Source of the DNA: Paraburkholderia sp. IMGN_8
GTDB lineage: Bacteria; Pseudomonadota; Gammaproteobacteria; Burkholderiales; Burkholderiaceae
Assembly (NCBI RefSeq): GCF_038050405.1
Contig: NZ_CP150901.1
Span: 124,001 to 188,000, forward strand
DNA: 64,000 nt
Direction: 5' to 3'
The position numbers and the translations under genes are program-made. The notes below the pieces were generated by a model. That model did no database searches. It had not been told where the DNA came from and saw only the letters and a program-made list of their open reading frames with translations. Shown piece by piece: positions 1 through 11,676 of the stretch. Every line of letters starts with the position of its first letter. Position 1 is the first letter of the stretch.

Positions 1-627
1 TTGCTCGCCGGCGCATGGCTCAGCCTGCAGATCGCCGTGCTCGCGTTTGCGTTCGGCATGATCATCGGCCTCGTCTGTGCTTCGGTGTTGCGTTACGGGC
101 CGGTGTTTCTGCGCAAGGTGGTGATGGCTTATGTGATATTCGCGACCAACACGCCGCAACTCGTGCAGATCTTTTTCCTGTTCTTCGCACTGCCTGAGAT
201 CGGCGTGACCCTTGCGCCGTTCACAGCGGTGCTGATCGGGGCGACGTTCAATGCGGGCGCGTATCTGTGCGAGATTCAGCGCGCGGGTTTCAATTCGGTC
301 CGGCTGATGGAAATCGAAGCCGCCGAAGTGCTCGGCTTCTCCACACCGCAGATCGTGCGGCACGTGATTTTGCCGCACGTGTTGAAGGTGATGTTCCCGC
401 CGCTGTCGAACCAGTTCATCGTCATGACGCTCGGCACGTCGATGGCGTCGATCTTCGGCGTCGAGGAACTGACGGGGCGCACGTATAACCTCAGTTCGCA
501 AACCTACCTCTCGGTCGAGGCGTTCAGCGTGGCTGCCGTTCTGTATGTCGCCGTCACATTGATCGCGACTTTCGCGCTGGCGATGATCGGGCGCCATGTC
601 TGCCGCGCCAAAATCAAGGTGTTCTGA
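1..627 (+). CDS. Polar amino-acid ABC transporter permease 1 (5' end cut by window)
   Basis: Inner-membrane permease of the HisM/GlnP type, part of an importer for an amino acid or similar small polar solute. Several hydrophobic membrane segments are visible. The cytoplasmic EAA loop that docks on the ATPase is EAAEVLGFSTPQIVRHVILP, about residues 103-122. The frame is open to base 1, and family members carry roughly 15-20 more N-terminal residues, so the TTG at base 1 is probably internal. The stop overlaps the next ATG (TGATG), which points to translational coupling with permease 2. No substrate-binding protein is in view; it may lie upstream. Family assignment is firm, substrate unknown. 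Confidence 0.9.
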   Translation: MLAGAWLSLQIAVLAFAFGMIIGLVCASVLRYGPVFLRKVVMAYVIFATNTPQLVQIFFLFFALPEIGVTLAPFTAVLIGATFNAGAYLCEIQRAGFNSVRLMEIEAAEVLGFSTPQIVRHVILPHVLKVMFPPLSNQFIVMTLGTSMASIFGVEELTGRTYNLSSQTYLSVEAFSVAAVLYVAVTLIATFALAMIGRHVCRAKIKVF

Positions 628-1316
628 TGTTCGCTTCCTCACAGGCCGAAATCGCACAACTGTTCTCTTTTTACAATCTGCTGTTGCTGGTGGCAGGGTT
701 CGCTGCAACCTTCGTGCTGTCGGTGGCCGGCTGCCTTACAGGCTTTGTGGCGGGCTTTGTCATAGCGATTGTCCGCGCCACGCATTCCCGCGCGATGGCG
801 CCTCTGCGCGCCCTCGTCTTCGCCTATTGCTTCCTGTTTCGCCGCATCCCGTTTCTGGTCACGCTGATGCTCGTGTTCTTCGCGAGCCAAACGTCGAAAG
901 CAAATCTCTCGACGTTTGCCGTCGCGTCGCTGAGCGTCTGCCTGATCGCGTCCGCCTACCTCGGCGAGATCATCCGAAGCGGACTCGAATCGGTCCATAA
1001 GAACCAATGGGAAGCCGCACAGACGCTGAATTTCTCATACTTCGAATCGCTGCGCTTCGTCATCGTGCCGCAAGCTTGGCGCGTGATAGTGCCGCCCACG
1101 TTCGGGTTCTTCGTCATGTTCATCAAGGACACGGCGCTTGCCTCGCAGATCGGCGTGATGGAACTGACGTCCGCCGGCAAGGTGTTGGCCAACAAGGGCT
1201 TTTCCTCGTGGCTCGTGTACGGAACGGTGTTAGTGCTTTATTTCGTGATGTCGTACCCGTTGTCGCGCTTGGGTAAGCGCCTGGAGAAGAAACTTGCCGC
1301 AACTCGAAATCGTTGA
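627..1316 (+). CDS. Polar amino-acid ABC transporter permease 2
   Basis: Second inner-membrane permease, 229 residues, the usual size for a HisQ/HisM partner. About five hydrophobic segments are visible. The EAA loop around residues 129-148 contains EAAQTLNFSYFESLRFVIVP. The ATG overlaps the stop of permease 1 by one base, and the end overlaps the ATPase gene by 23 bases, so the three genes form one coupled operon. It should form a heterodimer with permease 1. The substrate cannot be read from the sequence; the M20 hydrolase downstream suggests an amide, N-acyl amino acid or peptide-like compound (inference). Confidence 0.92.
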   Translation: MFASSQAEIAQLFSFYNLLLLVAGFAATFVLSVAGCLTGFVAGFVIAIVRATHSRAMAPLRALVFAYCFLFRRIPFLVTLMLVFFASQTSKANLSTFAVASLSVCLIASAYLGEIIRSGLESVHKNQWEAAQTLNFSYFESLRFVIVPQAWRVIVPPTFGFFVMFIKDTALASQIGVMELTSAGKVLANKGFSSWLVYGTVLVLYFVMSYPLSRLGKRLEKKLAATRNR

Positions 1317-2031
1317 TCTGAAGGCGTCGTATGGGCCGCACACGGTCCTCGAACGCATCAACCTGTCGGTCGAGAAAGGTGAAATCGTCAGCCTGATCGG
1401 GCCGTCTGGGTCGGGCAAGAGCACGTTACTGCGCGTTCTACTGGGGCTGTTGCCGCCGGAGCACGGCAGCGTGCGGCTGAACGGCAATCTCGTGAACTAT
1501 GCGGACAAGGCTGCCGTGCGGTCGTTGCGCTCGGAAATCGCAATCGTCTTTCAACAATACAACCTGTTCCAGAACATGACCGTGCTGGACAACGTGATGA
1601 TCACGCCCACCCGGATCAAGGGCTGGCCGCGCAAGCAGGTGGAAGAGAACGCCATCCGGCTGCTTACGCGCGTGGGCCTCGAGCACAGGCTGAAGGCGTA
1701 TCCGGACGAGTTGTCGGGTGGTCAGCAGCAACGTGTTGCCATAGCCCGTGCGCTGGCGCTGGAGCCGAACGTGCTGCTTCTCGATGAGGTCACGGCTGCG
1801 CTCGACCCCGAACTCGTCACCGAGGTGCTCGATACGATTCGCGCCCTGGCGTTGGAGGGCATCACCATGTTCATCGTGTCGCACGAGATGAGTTTCGTGC
1901 GCGAGGTGTCGTCGAAAGTCGTGTTCATGGCGGGCGGCCATGTGATCGAGACAGGCTCACCGCAGCAGATTTTCGATACCCCACAGGAAGCCCGCACACG
2001 TGAATTCGTCGGCAAGATCCTGCGCCATTGA
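1294..2031 (+). CDS. Amino-acid ABC transporter ATP-binding protein
   Basis: Cytoplasmic ATPase driving the two preceding permeases, 245 residues, typical of the GlnQ/HisP family. Walker A GPSGSGKST lies near residues 36-44. Also present are Q-loop FQQYN, signature LSGGQQQR, Walker B VLLLDE followed by the D-loop, and switch histidine in IVSHEM. The start is TTG at 1294, inside the end of permease 2, with GGAG at 1283-1286 placed correctly. No in-frame ATG gives a better N-terminus. All catalytic motifs are intact, so it should be active. Confidence 0.95.
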   Translation: MPQLEIVDLKASYGPHTVLERINLSVEKGEIVSLIGPSGSGKSTLLRVLLGLLPPEHGSVRLNGNLVNYADKAAVRSLRSEIAIVFQQYNLFQNMTVLDNVMITPTRIKGWPRKQVEENAIRLLTRVGLEHRLKAYPDELSGGQQQRVAIARALALEPNVLLLDEVTAALDPELVTEVLDTIRALALEGITMFIVSHEMSFVREVSSKVVFMAGGHVIETGSPQQIFDTPQEARTREFVGKILRH

Positions 2032-2171
2032 CGGAGTCGATGGGGCCGCGAGTCGCTAGCGGGCGTATGGCGTTCCGCAAGGCTGACCGGCGCGACCGCC
2101 GCCATTGCCAGTAGCGTTGCGTTACGCCTTTTCAACCCCGCCATACCGGCTCTCAAGTCCTCCGGGTCATC

Positions 2172-3410
2172 ATGAATCAACAATCGCTTATCTCGGCGCT
2201 GCTCGCGAGCGTCGATCGCCACTTCGATACCGAAGTCGAATTTCTTTCGACGCTGGTAAAGATGCCATCGGACAATCCGCCTGGTGACTGCTCGAGCCAC
2301 GCCGAAATGGCGGCGCTTGCACTCGAATCGTTTGGCTTCAAGGTCGAACGCCATCCGGTCCCACACGCCGATGCCGCGCGCGCCGGCATGATCAGCGCGA
2401 CGAATCTGGTCGTCCGGCATCGTTTCGGCGACGGACCGGTCATCGCGCTGAACGCGCACGGCGATGTCGTCCCGCCCGGCGATGGTTGGTCCGCTGATCC
2501 CTACGGCGCCGAGATCCGTGACGGCTGGATGTTCGGACGCGGCGCCGCGGTATCGAAGTCGGACTTCGCGACCTATGCGTTCGCGTTGAAGGCGTTGATC
2601 GACAGCCAGGCGGAACTCGACGGAACCGTCGAGCTGCACCTGACCTACGACGAGGAGAGCGGCGGCCTGATCGGCCCAGCGTGGCTGCTGAGGGAAGGCA
2701 TCGTGAAGCCGGACTACGCGATCTGCGCCGGTTTCTCCTATTCGATCACCACCGCGCACAACGGCGCGATTCACCTCGAAGTCGTCGTGCGCGGAAAATC
2801 CGCGCACGCGGCACGGCCCGACACCGGGCACGATGCGCTGGAAGCCACGACGGCGGTGCTCAACGCGCTGTACGGACATCGCGAGGCGTTGAAGGCGATC
2901 CGCTCGAGCACGCCCGGCATCGATCACCCGACGCTCGTGGTGGGCTTGATTGAAGGCGGAATCAATACGAACGTGGTGCCGGACAAGGTCAGCTTGCGTC
3001 TGGACCGGCGGGTGATCCCGGAAGAAGATCCGGGATCGGTGCTGGCGCAGTTAAATAGGTTGATAGAAGACGCGGTAACAGGCTTGCCGGGCATTTCGAC
3101 GACTGTGCGCGAAGTACTGGCGACATCGCCGTTGCGTCCCATAGAAGGGGCCGAGCGCCTGTCGGCGGCATTGCAGCGCGCCGCGAAGACCACGTTGGAG
3201 CAGGACATCCCGACCGGGGGCGTGCCGCTCTACACCGATGCGCGACTGTATTGCGAGGCGGGTGTTCCGACAGTCATCTATGGAGCGGGGCCACGCACGC
3301 TGCTGGAAGCGAACGGCCATCGAGCCGATGAACGTGTGGCACTTGAAGATCTGCGTATCGCCACCCAAACGATCGCGCTCGCGCTAGCAGATTTGCTGGC
3401 GCGAACCTGA
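2172..3410 (+). CDS. M20-family metallo-amidohydrolase (ArgE/DapE-like)
   Basis: Cytoplasmic zinc-dependent hydrolase of the M20 peptidase/deacylase family, 412 residues. The first metal motif is NAHGDVVPPGDGW (His96, Asp98). The general-base region is YDEESGG (Glu161/162). A dimerisation lid follows around 195-320. One oddity is that the segment normally reading GRGAxDxKG here reads GRGAAVSKSD, so Val127 sits where the bridging metal-ligand Asp is expected. Located 140 bases after the transporter ATPase, it probably processes the imported compound by deacylating or hydrolysing an amide. The Shine-Dalgarno is weak. Family certain, substrate unknown. Confidence 0.88.
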   Translation: MNQQSLISALLASVDRHFDTEVEFLSTLVKMPSDNPPGDCSSHAEMAALALESFGFKVERHPVPHADAARAGMISATNLVVRHRFGDGPVIALNAHGDVVPPGDGWSADPYGAEIRDGWMFGRGAAVSKSDFATYAFALKALIDSQAELDGTVELHLTYDEESGGLIGPAWLLREGIVKPDYAICAGFSYSITTAHNGAIHLEVVVRGKSAHAARPDTGHDALEATTAVLNALYGHREALKAIRSSTPGIDHPTLVVGLIEGGINTNVVPDKVSLRLDRRVIPEEDPGSVLAQLNRLIEDAVTGLPGISTTVREVLATSPLRPIEGAERLSAALQRAAKTTLEQDIPTGGVPLYTDARLYCEAGVPTVIYGAGPRTLLEANGHRADERVALEDLRIATQTIALALADLLART

Positions 3411-3425
3411 TCCAGCAGGTCCGGT

Positions 3426-4082
3426 TCAGGGACCGCTGCCTCCACTCAGGCGGTTAAGCACGAAACGGCGCAGGTTTTGCAGATGCGTGCGAACGGCGGC
3501 GCGTACGGCATCTGCGTCGTCGGCAGCGTATGCTTCGAGGATCGCAAGGTGCTCGACACGATCTTCCTCGATTCGATTGAACGGCGTCGTAAGTTCGAAC
3601 AGCCGGCTGTTCGTGCGCACAACTTCGATCATCCGCGCGAGCACTTCGTTGCCGCTTGCATGTGCCATCATCGTGTGAATCTGGTCATCGATCTGCCAGT
3701 GTTCCTGCTCCTGCTGTCCACTGCGGAGAGCCTTGATCTTCTTTATCAGTTGCTGGATCTGCTTCTTGTCGATCTTGCCGATGGCAAGGCCGACGGCCTC
3801 CGCTTCGAGCAGCTCGCGTACCTTCATCGCCTGTAAATATTCCTGCGCGCTGACGAAGCGCACCGAATAAGAGCGGGCTCCGGCGCGCGTCAACAGACCC
3901 TCGCCTTCAAGCCGCAACAATGCTTCGCGCATGGGCGTGCGGGAAATGTTGAGCTCCTCGGCCAGCCGTCCTTCGACGACAGGGCCGCCGCTACGCAAGG
4001 CCTTGTCGAGGATCATTCGCCGCAGAGTCTGGTAAGCCAGTTCCCCCAGCTTTTCCGGGGTTGTCGGGGAAGATGCTGTCAC
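3426..4082 (-). CDS. GntR-family (FadR/FCD subfamily) transcriptional regulator
   Basis: DNA-binding repressor, 218 residues. A winged helix-turn-helix occupies about residues 12-75, with recognition helix in NISRTPMREALLRLE. An all-helical FCD ligand-binding domain follows (about 85-210), with Asp/His residues in the DDQIH and VEHLA segments that usually bind a metal plus a carboxylate effector. It converges on the M20 gene with 15 bases between stops, so it is the likely local regulator of the transporter and amidohydrolase operon. A perfect dyad lies just upstream of its start at 4114-4126, suggesting autoregulation (inference). Confidence 0.92.
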   Translation of the reverse strand: MTASSPTTPEKLGELAYQTLRRMILDKALRSGGPVVEGRLAEELNISRTPMREALLRLEGEGLLTRAGARSYSVRFVSAQEYLQAMKVRELLEAEAVGLAIGKIDKKQIQQLIKKIKALRSGQQEQEHWQIDDQIHTMMAHASGNEVLARMIEVVRTNSRLFELTTPFNRIEEDRVEHLAILEAYAADDADAVRAAVRTHLQNLRRFVLNRLSGGSGP

Positions 4083-4398
4083 GTCGTCTCACTCGCTTCT
4101 GATGCACGGTATACGCATTGTATGCGATCGAACCGTCATCTTCGCTTCGCGACGCGCGAATGGCCGTTACTTGAGTGCGGGTGATGCTCAAACGTCCACA
4201 TCGATGCGCGGTCGAACGACTGAGATTGGCCGCCTACGGCCTTTCTCGAACAGTGATAGATGCTTGCCGTCACCGCCGCCGTTACGCGCGGCGATCCAAT
4301 CGCCTGTGCAGGTCTAACCGGCCGGTGCCGGTCAGCGTCTTCGTCATGTGCACAAGGGCGCCATCGCTGAGCGGCTCCTCGTGAGTCACCTCAACGGT
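4083..4398. other. Intergenic, GntR/cupin
   Basis: 316 bases between two minus-strand genes. Apart from the dyad near 4114-4126 I see no gene, terminator or RNA. Short open frames here lack a ribosome binding site and family resemblance. Confidence 0.6.
4114..4126. promoter_or_regulatory. Candidate GntR/FCD operator dyad
   Basis: CGCAT-TGT-ATGCG is a perfect 5-bp dyad with a 3-bp centre, next to a second self-complementary GTATAC at 4109-4114. It lies about 30 bases upstream of the GntR start. FCD-type GntR proteins commonly bind short AT-centred dyads of this kind. Function is inferred from position only. Confidence 0.4.
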
Positions 4399-4842
4399 TC
4401 ATTGTGGTGGCGCCGGCACCAGCCCGTACCTGGACATGACGCCGATAAGCTTCGAGCGATCGGGCGGGCCGCCGGCGTTTACTATTGTGCCGACATCACG
4501 AAAATACTGAGCCCCAATATCGGGCGCAAGGACGATCAGCGCTCGGGCCGTGCGATTGTGCGGGTTGCTAAAGTGATGAACCGACCCACGCGGGGTAAAC
4601 ATCCATTCTCCAGGCGTTAGGTCCCGGATTACCCCATCGACCGAGTACCGGAGCACGCCCTCCAGCATATAGACGCACTCTTCGTTCCGCGTGTGGCTAT
4701 GTGGCGGCGGAACTTGCGAACTGGGAGGCACAGTCAACTCAAAAACACCCATCCCGCCTGTAGCAGTTCCATCTATCAAGTACTGAATGGTCAATTGACC
4801 AACGTTGATTGGTTCACTTGGCGTCGCGCCGTTAAGAGTCAT
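4399..4842 (-). CDS. Single-domain cupin protein
   Basis: Small cytoplasmic beta-barrel protein of 147 residues. Cupin motif 1 is seen as PPPHSHTRNEECVYMLEG, with two His and a Glu ligand, and motif 2 as GEWMFTPRGSVHHFSNP with the further His. All four usual metal ligands are present, so a metal-dependent enzyme or binding role is plausible, but the reaction is not predictable. The ATG has a clear AAGGAG upstream. It stands alone between the GntR gene and the divergent patatin-like gene. Confidence 0.85.
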   Translation of the reverse strand: MTLNGATPSEPINVGQLTIQYLIDGTATGGMGVFELTVPPSSQVPPPHSHTRNEECVYMLEGVLRYSVDGVIRDLTPGEWMFTPRGSVHHFSNPHNRTARALIVLAPDIGAQYFRDVGTIVNAGGPPDRSKLIGVMSRYGLVPAPPQ

Positions 4843-5132
4843 TCCCGAACTCCTTCAAATAAAGGATTTTCGTCAGTCCACCAACGTTGTATGTAAGGGG
4901 CGCCGCTTGCGGCGCGTCCGGCGACAAATGGGAACGCAATCCAACCGAGATTATGCGCCTCTCAGGAGCGTATTTTGTCCGGGAACGTTGGCAGGCCGGT
5001 ATTGACAGATCTCTGCCGGACGGACCGTTCGCTGGCGGCTGCGCCTCCGATCACGAAATCGGCTTTCACGCCACGTCGACCGTGCCCGTGGCAAAATCAC
5101 CGGCACGGCAGCATTCGTCCGGGAGACCTACG

Positions 5133-6296
5133 ATGGGCAACAAGACGCACGGCGAACGCGACGCTAACCCAGCCGGCCGGTCGGAGGCCGCACCGGACAT
5201 TCCCGGTCAGGTTGTTCTGGTCTTTCAGGGAGGCGGTGCCCTCGGAGCGTACCAGGCGGGTGTCTATCAGGCGATGCATGACGGCAAAGTCAAACCCGAC
5301 TGGGTGATCGGCACGTCGATCGGCGCGATAAACGGCGCGATCATCGCCGGCAATCCGCCCGAGAACCGAATTGCGCGATTAACCCAGTTCTGGAACGGCG
5401 TGGCGCGTCATGGCGTCGATGCGGCAAGCTGGTTGCCAGGACTCGCAAACTGGGCTCGCGACCTGGAGATCGTCACTCAAGGCGTGCCGTCGTTCTTCAC
5501 CCCACAGCTGGGGTCCTGGGCGAGTATTCAAGCGCGCGTTGGCGCCGACCGGGCGGCATTCTATTCGACGGAGCCACTGCGTGAAACCTTGTCCTCACTG
5601 GTCGATTTCGATTACCTGAATCGGAAGACGACGCGATTGACAGTTGGCACGGTCAACGTCTGCAGCGGACGTATGCGGTATTTCACCAATCGGGACGCGC
5701 CGATGGACGTCGAACACGTGATGGCATCCGCCGCTTTTCCACCCGGCTTTCCTTCGGTGCGACTGGAAGGCGAATCCTACTGGGACGGCGGGATCTACTC
5801 GAACACGCCGCTCGAGGCAGTGCTCGACGACCGGCCGCGGCGCAGTTCGGTGATTTTTTCGGTGCAATTGTGGCCCTCAAGCGGTCCGGAACCCGAATCT
5901 ATCTTGCAGGTAATGAGCCGGCAGCGCGACATTCAGTATTCGAGTCGCGCGGAAAGCCACCTCGACCGACAGAAGCAGATCCACCGGCTGCGTCACGTGA
6001 TTCGGGAACTCAGCCAATACATCCCCGAAGAGAAACGCGATACGCCGGAGGTTCAGCAGCTCCTGAACTGGGGCTGTGGCACGACGATGCAGGTATTGGA
6101 ACTCGATGCGCCGGCATTCAATAACGACGACTTGAACAAGGATATCGATTTTTCGTCGAATGGCATCGAGCAGCGCTGGGCCGCCGGCTATGAAGACATG
6201 ACCCGCTTACTTGAGCGGGCGCCTTGGCGCGAAACACTGGACCCTATGGAGGGCATCTCGGTCTTTCGAATTGCCTCTGTGGAAGGCCAGAGATAA
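5133..6296 (+). CDS. Patatin-like phospholipase
   Basis: Lipid acyl hydrolase with a Ser-Asp dyad, 387 residues. The oxyanion-hole motif FQGGGALGAYQAG lies near residue 33, nucleophile elbow GTSIG has Ser62, and the catalytic Asp is in WDGGIYSNTP. The C-terminal third resembles the DUF3734 extension found in this bacterial subgroup. I chose ATG 5133 because GGGAGA precedes it by six bases; the frame extends upstream to 4887, but that part has no coding character. No signal peptide, so probably cytoplasmic or membrane-associated, acting on membrane lipid or storage lipid (inference). It converges with the next gene. Confidence 0.92.
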   Translation: MGNKTHGERDANPAGRSEAAPDIPGQVVLVFQGGGALGAYQAGVYQAMHDGKVKPDWVIGTSIGAINGAIIAGNPPENRIARLTQFWNGVARHGVDAASWLPGLANWARDLEIVTQGVPSFFTPQLGSWASIQARVGADRAAFYSTEPLRETLSSLVDFDYLNRKTTRLTVGTVNVCSGRMRYFTNRDAPMDVEHVMASAAFPPGFPSVRLEGESYWDGGIYSNTPLEAVLDDRPRRSSVIFSVQLWPSSGPEPESILQVMSRQRDIQYSSRAESHLDRQKQIHRLRHVIRELSQYIPEEKRDTPEVQQLLNWGCGTTMQVLELDAPAFNNDDLNKDIDFSSNGIEQRWAAGYEDMTRLLERAPWRETLDPMEGISVFRIASVEGQR

Positions 6297-6350
6297 CTCG
6301 CGTCATCACGGCAATCAGACGCGCCAGTTCTGCTGGTTAAAAGGCTTATC

Positions 6351-6380
6351 GACGCGCCGCTAATCTTCCAGCGGCGCGTC
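6351..6380. terminator. Hairpin between convergent genes
   Basis: GACGCGCCGCT and AGCGGCGCGTC form a perfect 11-bp stem around an 8-base loop, between the stops of the patatin and glycoside hydrolase genes. There is no long T-tract on either side, so it may be a weak bidirectional terminator or a 3'-end stabiliser. Confidence 0.55.
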
Positions 6381-6395
6381 AATAGTCTCCGGTGC

Positions 6396-8666
<2,271 letters not shown>

Positions 8667-9864
8667 TGTCCGGATGTATCGCTAAAAGCAGGTTGTCCCC
8701 GAGGAGGCAGCAAGATCGATCAAAGTCGTCCCGCGTTGGCGTTGTTGAGTACAGCGAGAGGTGAACCGGAGAACGCGCTGATTGCGTTCATTGCTGATGA
8801 AGCTGGTGCTTCGATGTGCCAATATCCGCCAGCAGATACTGTTAGATAATCGAAGGTGCGCTGACCGCTGTCGGACGACAGCGAGCTCAACATTTCGACT
8901 CGGTACCGGTAAAGCCACGAATATTACGTATTCCTTACTAATTGCTTCACAAGCATCATTCGGCAAAGCGCTATCAATGACTACACCCTTGGATCTGCAA
9001 CGCCAGGCATCAAGCGCAGCATGTAGCGTCGACCGCAGGCGCCTATTGCATGAAGGGCTCAGTCGACTTCCCAGCTAGCTTCAAACGAACCTTCGAGCGC
9101 ACGGCCAAAAAACCGGCACAAGGGGTCATGACATGCAGACGGCGCGGCAGCAATACTTGGTAAGGATCGCACTGGCAGTCCAGCGCACCCTATATGTGAC
9201 AAACAGACATTCGTTCAACACATGCCATCAGGAAATTGAGGACGCCTGACAGCTTGGCCAAATCCGTCATTCTTCACTCCTGACAACCCGACTCGATCGC
9301 CAACTCGTGTCGCATGGAGGAAACGCTTACCCAGCGCCATACCTGCCCATCCAATTCCTACTGGATCGACAGAGTTTCGGCGCGCGCTCGGCATTAGTTA
9401 CTGGCGTTTTTGGCAGAGGAATTATAAACGTTTCACCCGTGTAACGTGGCGGCGGCTGGTGATGATAAGTAATAATTTGAAGAATCGTCCACGGCACGCG
9501 TCCGACGGTTTTCCGAAAAGAGGGAAAACGGAAGAGCTCTGCCCCATCTGTGCGCGGAAAAGGCAGATCTTGATTTTTATCAACGGATGGCGCCAACTTA
9601 GACGAAGCAAATAACATTTACGCGCATTTGGTATTATTAATATAAATTGACGTACGCGCCAGGTAAATCCGTAATCCTGATGGCAGAGGTATGAATTCGA
9701 CGAAGCGTGGAAAGCGCTTCATATCGCCTTTCATCAGATCATTTACTGCAACCAATCGTCTAACTAATCGACGGTTTCAAGATAAAAATAATCCCCCTGC
9801 ATCGTCAATCCTGCATGCTCTCCTCGAGCAGCACGTTGCGGAAAAACGAACTTGGCATGCCCCT
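8667..9864. other. Gene-poor stretch
   Basis: About 1.2 kb with no convincing gene. GC falls noticeably in places, especially 9600-9690. Open frames present are short, lack ribosome binding sites and show no family resemblance. The upstream region and promoter of the glycoside hydrolase must lie at its left end. Confidence 0.6.
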
Positions 9865-10233
9865 TCAGGCAGCGCGTCGAGTGGGAGCGCAGGCGTATGC
9901 AGCAAAGCCGCAGAGGATCGGCAGCGGAATCACAGAAAGACGGATGACGCCGGATCCCTGCCGCGACCACGACTCGATAATGGCGTGAGCGCCCTCGATT
10001 GCCACCAAACCCGCCAGAGCGGTCGTGATCCCGACGATCAGGATGATGTAACCCAAAACGCGGAGCGTCCTTGGGGTGCGGGAAGACGATGCCACCGAAA
10101 TAAGGATGAGACCAAAGGCGACTCGGACCATGGCGGCGAGATAGAACACGCTGGAAGTGACGGAGCGTTCGGCGACCCAGACGAAGCCAGAGGGCGCGAC
10201 GATGCCGAAAACGCCGAAGGTGACGATGAGCAA
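9865..10233 (-). CDS. Small integral membrane protein, hypothetical
   Basis: About 122 residues with four hydrophobic segments: the N-terminal LIVTFGVFGIVAP, a second around FYLAAMVRVAFGLILIS, a third around LGYIILIVGITTALAGLVAI, and a C-terminal one. I do not recognise the family. The only standard start codon is TTG at 10233 with no good ribosome binding site. The frame is open further upstream, where an AGAAAGGGA-type site near 10267-10275 is followed by GTC-GAA-AAA-ACC rather than a normal start. The true N-terminus may be about nine residues longer, or the start codon may be mutated. Confidence 0.65.
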   Translation of the reverse strand: MLIVTFGVFGIVAPSGFVWVAERSVTSSVFYLAAMVRVAFGLILISVASSSRTPRTLRVLGYIILIVGITTALAGLVAIEGAHAIIESWSRQGSGVIRLSVIPLPILCGFAAYACAPTRRAA

Positions 10234-10929
10234 GCCGAAAAGGAAGGCTAGGGTTTTTTCGACGTCCCTTTCTCGCGCTGCCTGACGCGAAGTAGACAGG
10301 ACTACTGCATAAAGGCGAACTGATTAATCATAAACTCACTGGGTCAATCGGTTCCTGACGTTCGGGGTATTTGCGGTCCGATAGGGACACGCTGGCAAGA
10401 AGACTTTCTTTACAGGCTTTTTACTTGCCGCTGGATTTGAAGGCCACCTAAAATATAAAGAACGTCAACGGAGGACTAGTGCCTTGGACAATCGATGTTG
10501 TCGATTTTCGAACAGTTTTGCTGCCTGACGGGCAGGACGTCCGCGCTCCCTATTTCCAGCCGCCGTCTTGCCAGCACGCAGACGGTGCGCGTCGTTGCAA
10601 CGCTTTCCGCGTACCTTGATTAGCGCCATCCGGACGCAGAAAACGCGCGTGTCCGCGGAGCACCGCGTCGCGAGCCTCAACTCGCGGCTGCGTCCATTCG
10701 CGCCCTTTCGAATGACTGGCGTAAGAGGGCGTGTGAACAAGCACGTGCGCATCAACGCCGATAAGGAGCCGCCATGCCGGACAGTGACAGTTACCCCATA
10801 TGCCGCTCACCTTTACCTTTTGCCTGAGGGAAGCGAGTAGACGTTCGTCATTGCGCGCATAGTCCGTCCGACCTCCATGTCTGCTGGCTTTCCGCGAACC
10901 GCGTTAAGCCAAACGCTCGGAGAAATATC
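10234..10929. other. Intergenic stretch without clear genes
   Basis: About 700 bases. Several overlapping short frames on both strands have no ribosome binding site or recognisable product. I see no terminator with a T-tract and no RNA gene. Confidence 0.5.
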
Positions 10930-11157
10930 ATGAATTTTGGCCTCCTCGTATCGCAACTGCCTCACGTCCAGGAATCGCGCGTCCACTACGACGCCATGCT
11001 CGCGCTGCGCGCCCGCGAACCGCATAAATTGGCAGTGTTCTGGCAGCGCATCAAAGCACTTGTCTCTTCACGGCCGGTTGCTGCCTGTCGCCGAGGCGCC
11101 CCGCCAGTCGCTGACTGTGCGAAAATTCATGCTCTCCCTTATCGGACAGGACGGTGA
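10930..11157 (+). CDS. Possible small hypothetical protein
   Basis: 75 residues beginning MNFGLLVSQLPHVQ. A good GGAG sits seven bases before the ATG. The second half is rich in Arg, Pro and Cys and looks non-coding, so this may be the start of a truncated gene or chance. It ends just before the next small gene. No family recognised. Confidence 0.3.
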   Translation: MNFGLLVSQLPHVQESRVHYDAMLALRAREPHKLAVFWQRIKALVSSRPVAACRRGAPPVADCAKIHALPYRTGR

Positions 11158-11162
11158 TTGCC

Positions 11163-11429
11163 ATGGATCAACCCGGTACCAACCTCACGGCACCCATTCT
11201 TTCCGCGGACGCGGCTGTGTGGTTTTCGGCGTATGGCTTCGGCTGGGGATACAGTGCCTTTGCGCTGCCTGCTGAAGTGGTCTGCGAAAAACTCGGCGCT
11301 GCGAACGAGACCCCGAAACAATTGATGCTCGCCTTTGAGCTCGGCAAACGCCGACTCCTGCACGCGGTAGCGCAGAGAGCGGTACCAGGCAGCGGCGAAC
11401 GGATAACGCTTTCGGCCGATGATCTGTAA
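11163..11429 (+). CDS. Small hypothetical protein
   Basis: 88 residues with a compact alpha/beta-looking sequence containing WFSAYGFGWGYSAFALP and a helical AFELGKRRLLHAVAQRA. I do not recognise the family. ATG 11163 is preferred over GTG 11154 because GGACGG is then eight bases upstream. Codon composition resembles the neighbouring real genes. No membrane segment or signal peptide, so likely cytoplasmic. Confidence 0.65.
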   Translation: MDQPGTNLTAPILSADAAVWFSAYGFGWGYSAFALPAEVVCEKLGAANETPKQLMLAFELGKRRLLHAVAQRAVPGSGERITLSADDL

Positions 11430-11676
11430 CGTGGGGCTGACACGCCGCTGCATAGAGGTATCGCCTCGCCCGATGCGACACGCCTATGCTTCGGCGCGCA
11501 TCGAGTTCAAACCAGCTTTTGCTCAGCCGCTGCTTGTTGCGATTGCTAGCACACCGCCCGTTCTGACCAGTCGCATTTCTCTAAACCAGTCGCGCAGCGT
11601 CGCGCTTACGCAGTAGTAGGCCACGTCCTGATGCGTCGTCTTTAGTCGAGTGACTGGATTATCACGGGTCAAGCAA

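Noticed and set aside
9691..10251. 186-codon plus-strand frame
   Set aside because: Antisense to the membrane protein gene; highly charged, no family.
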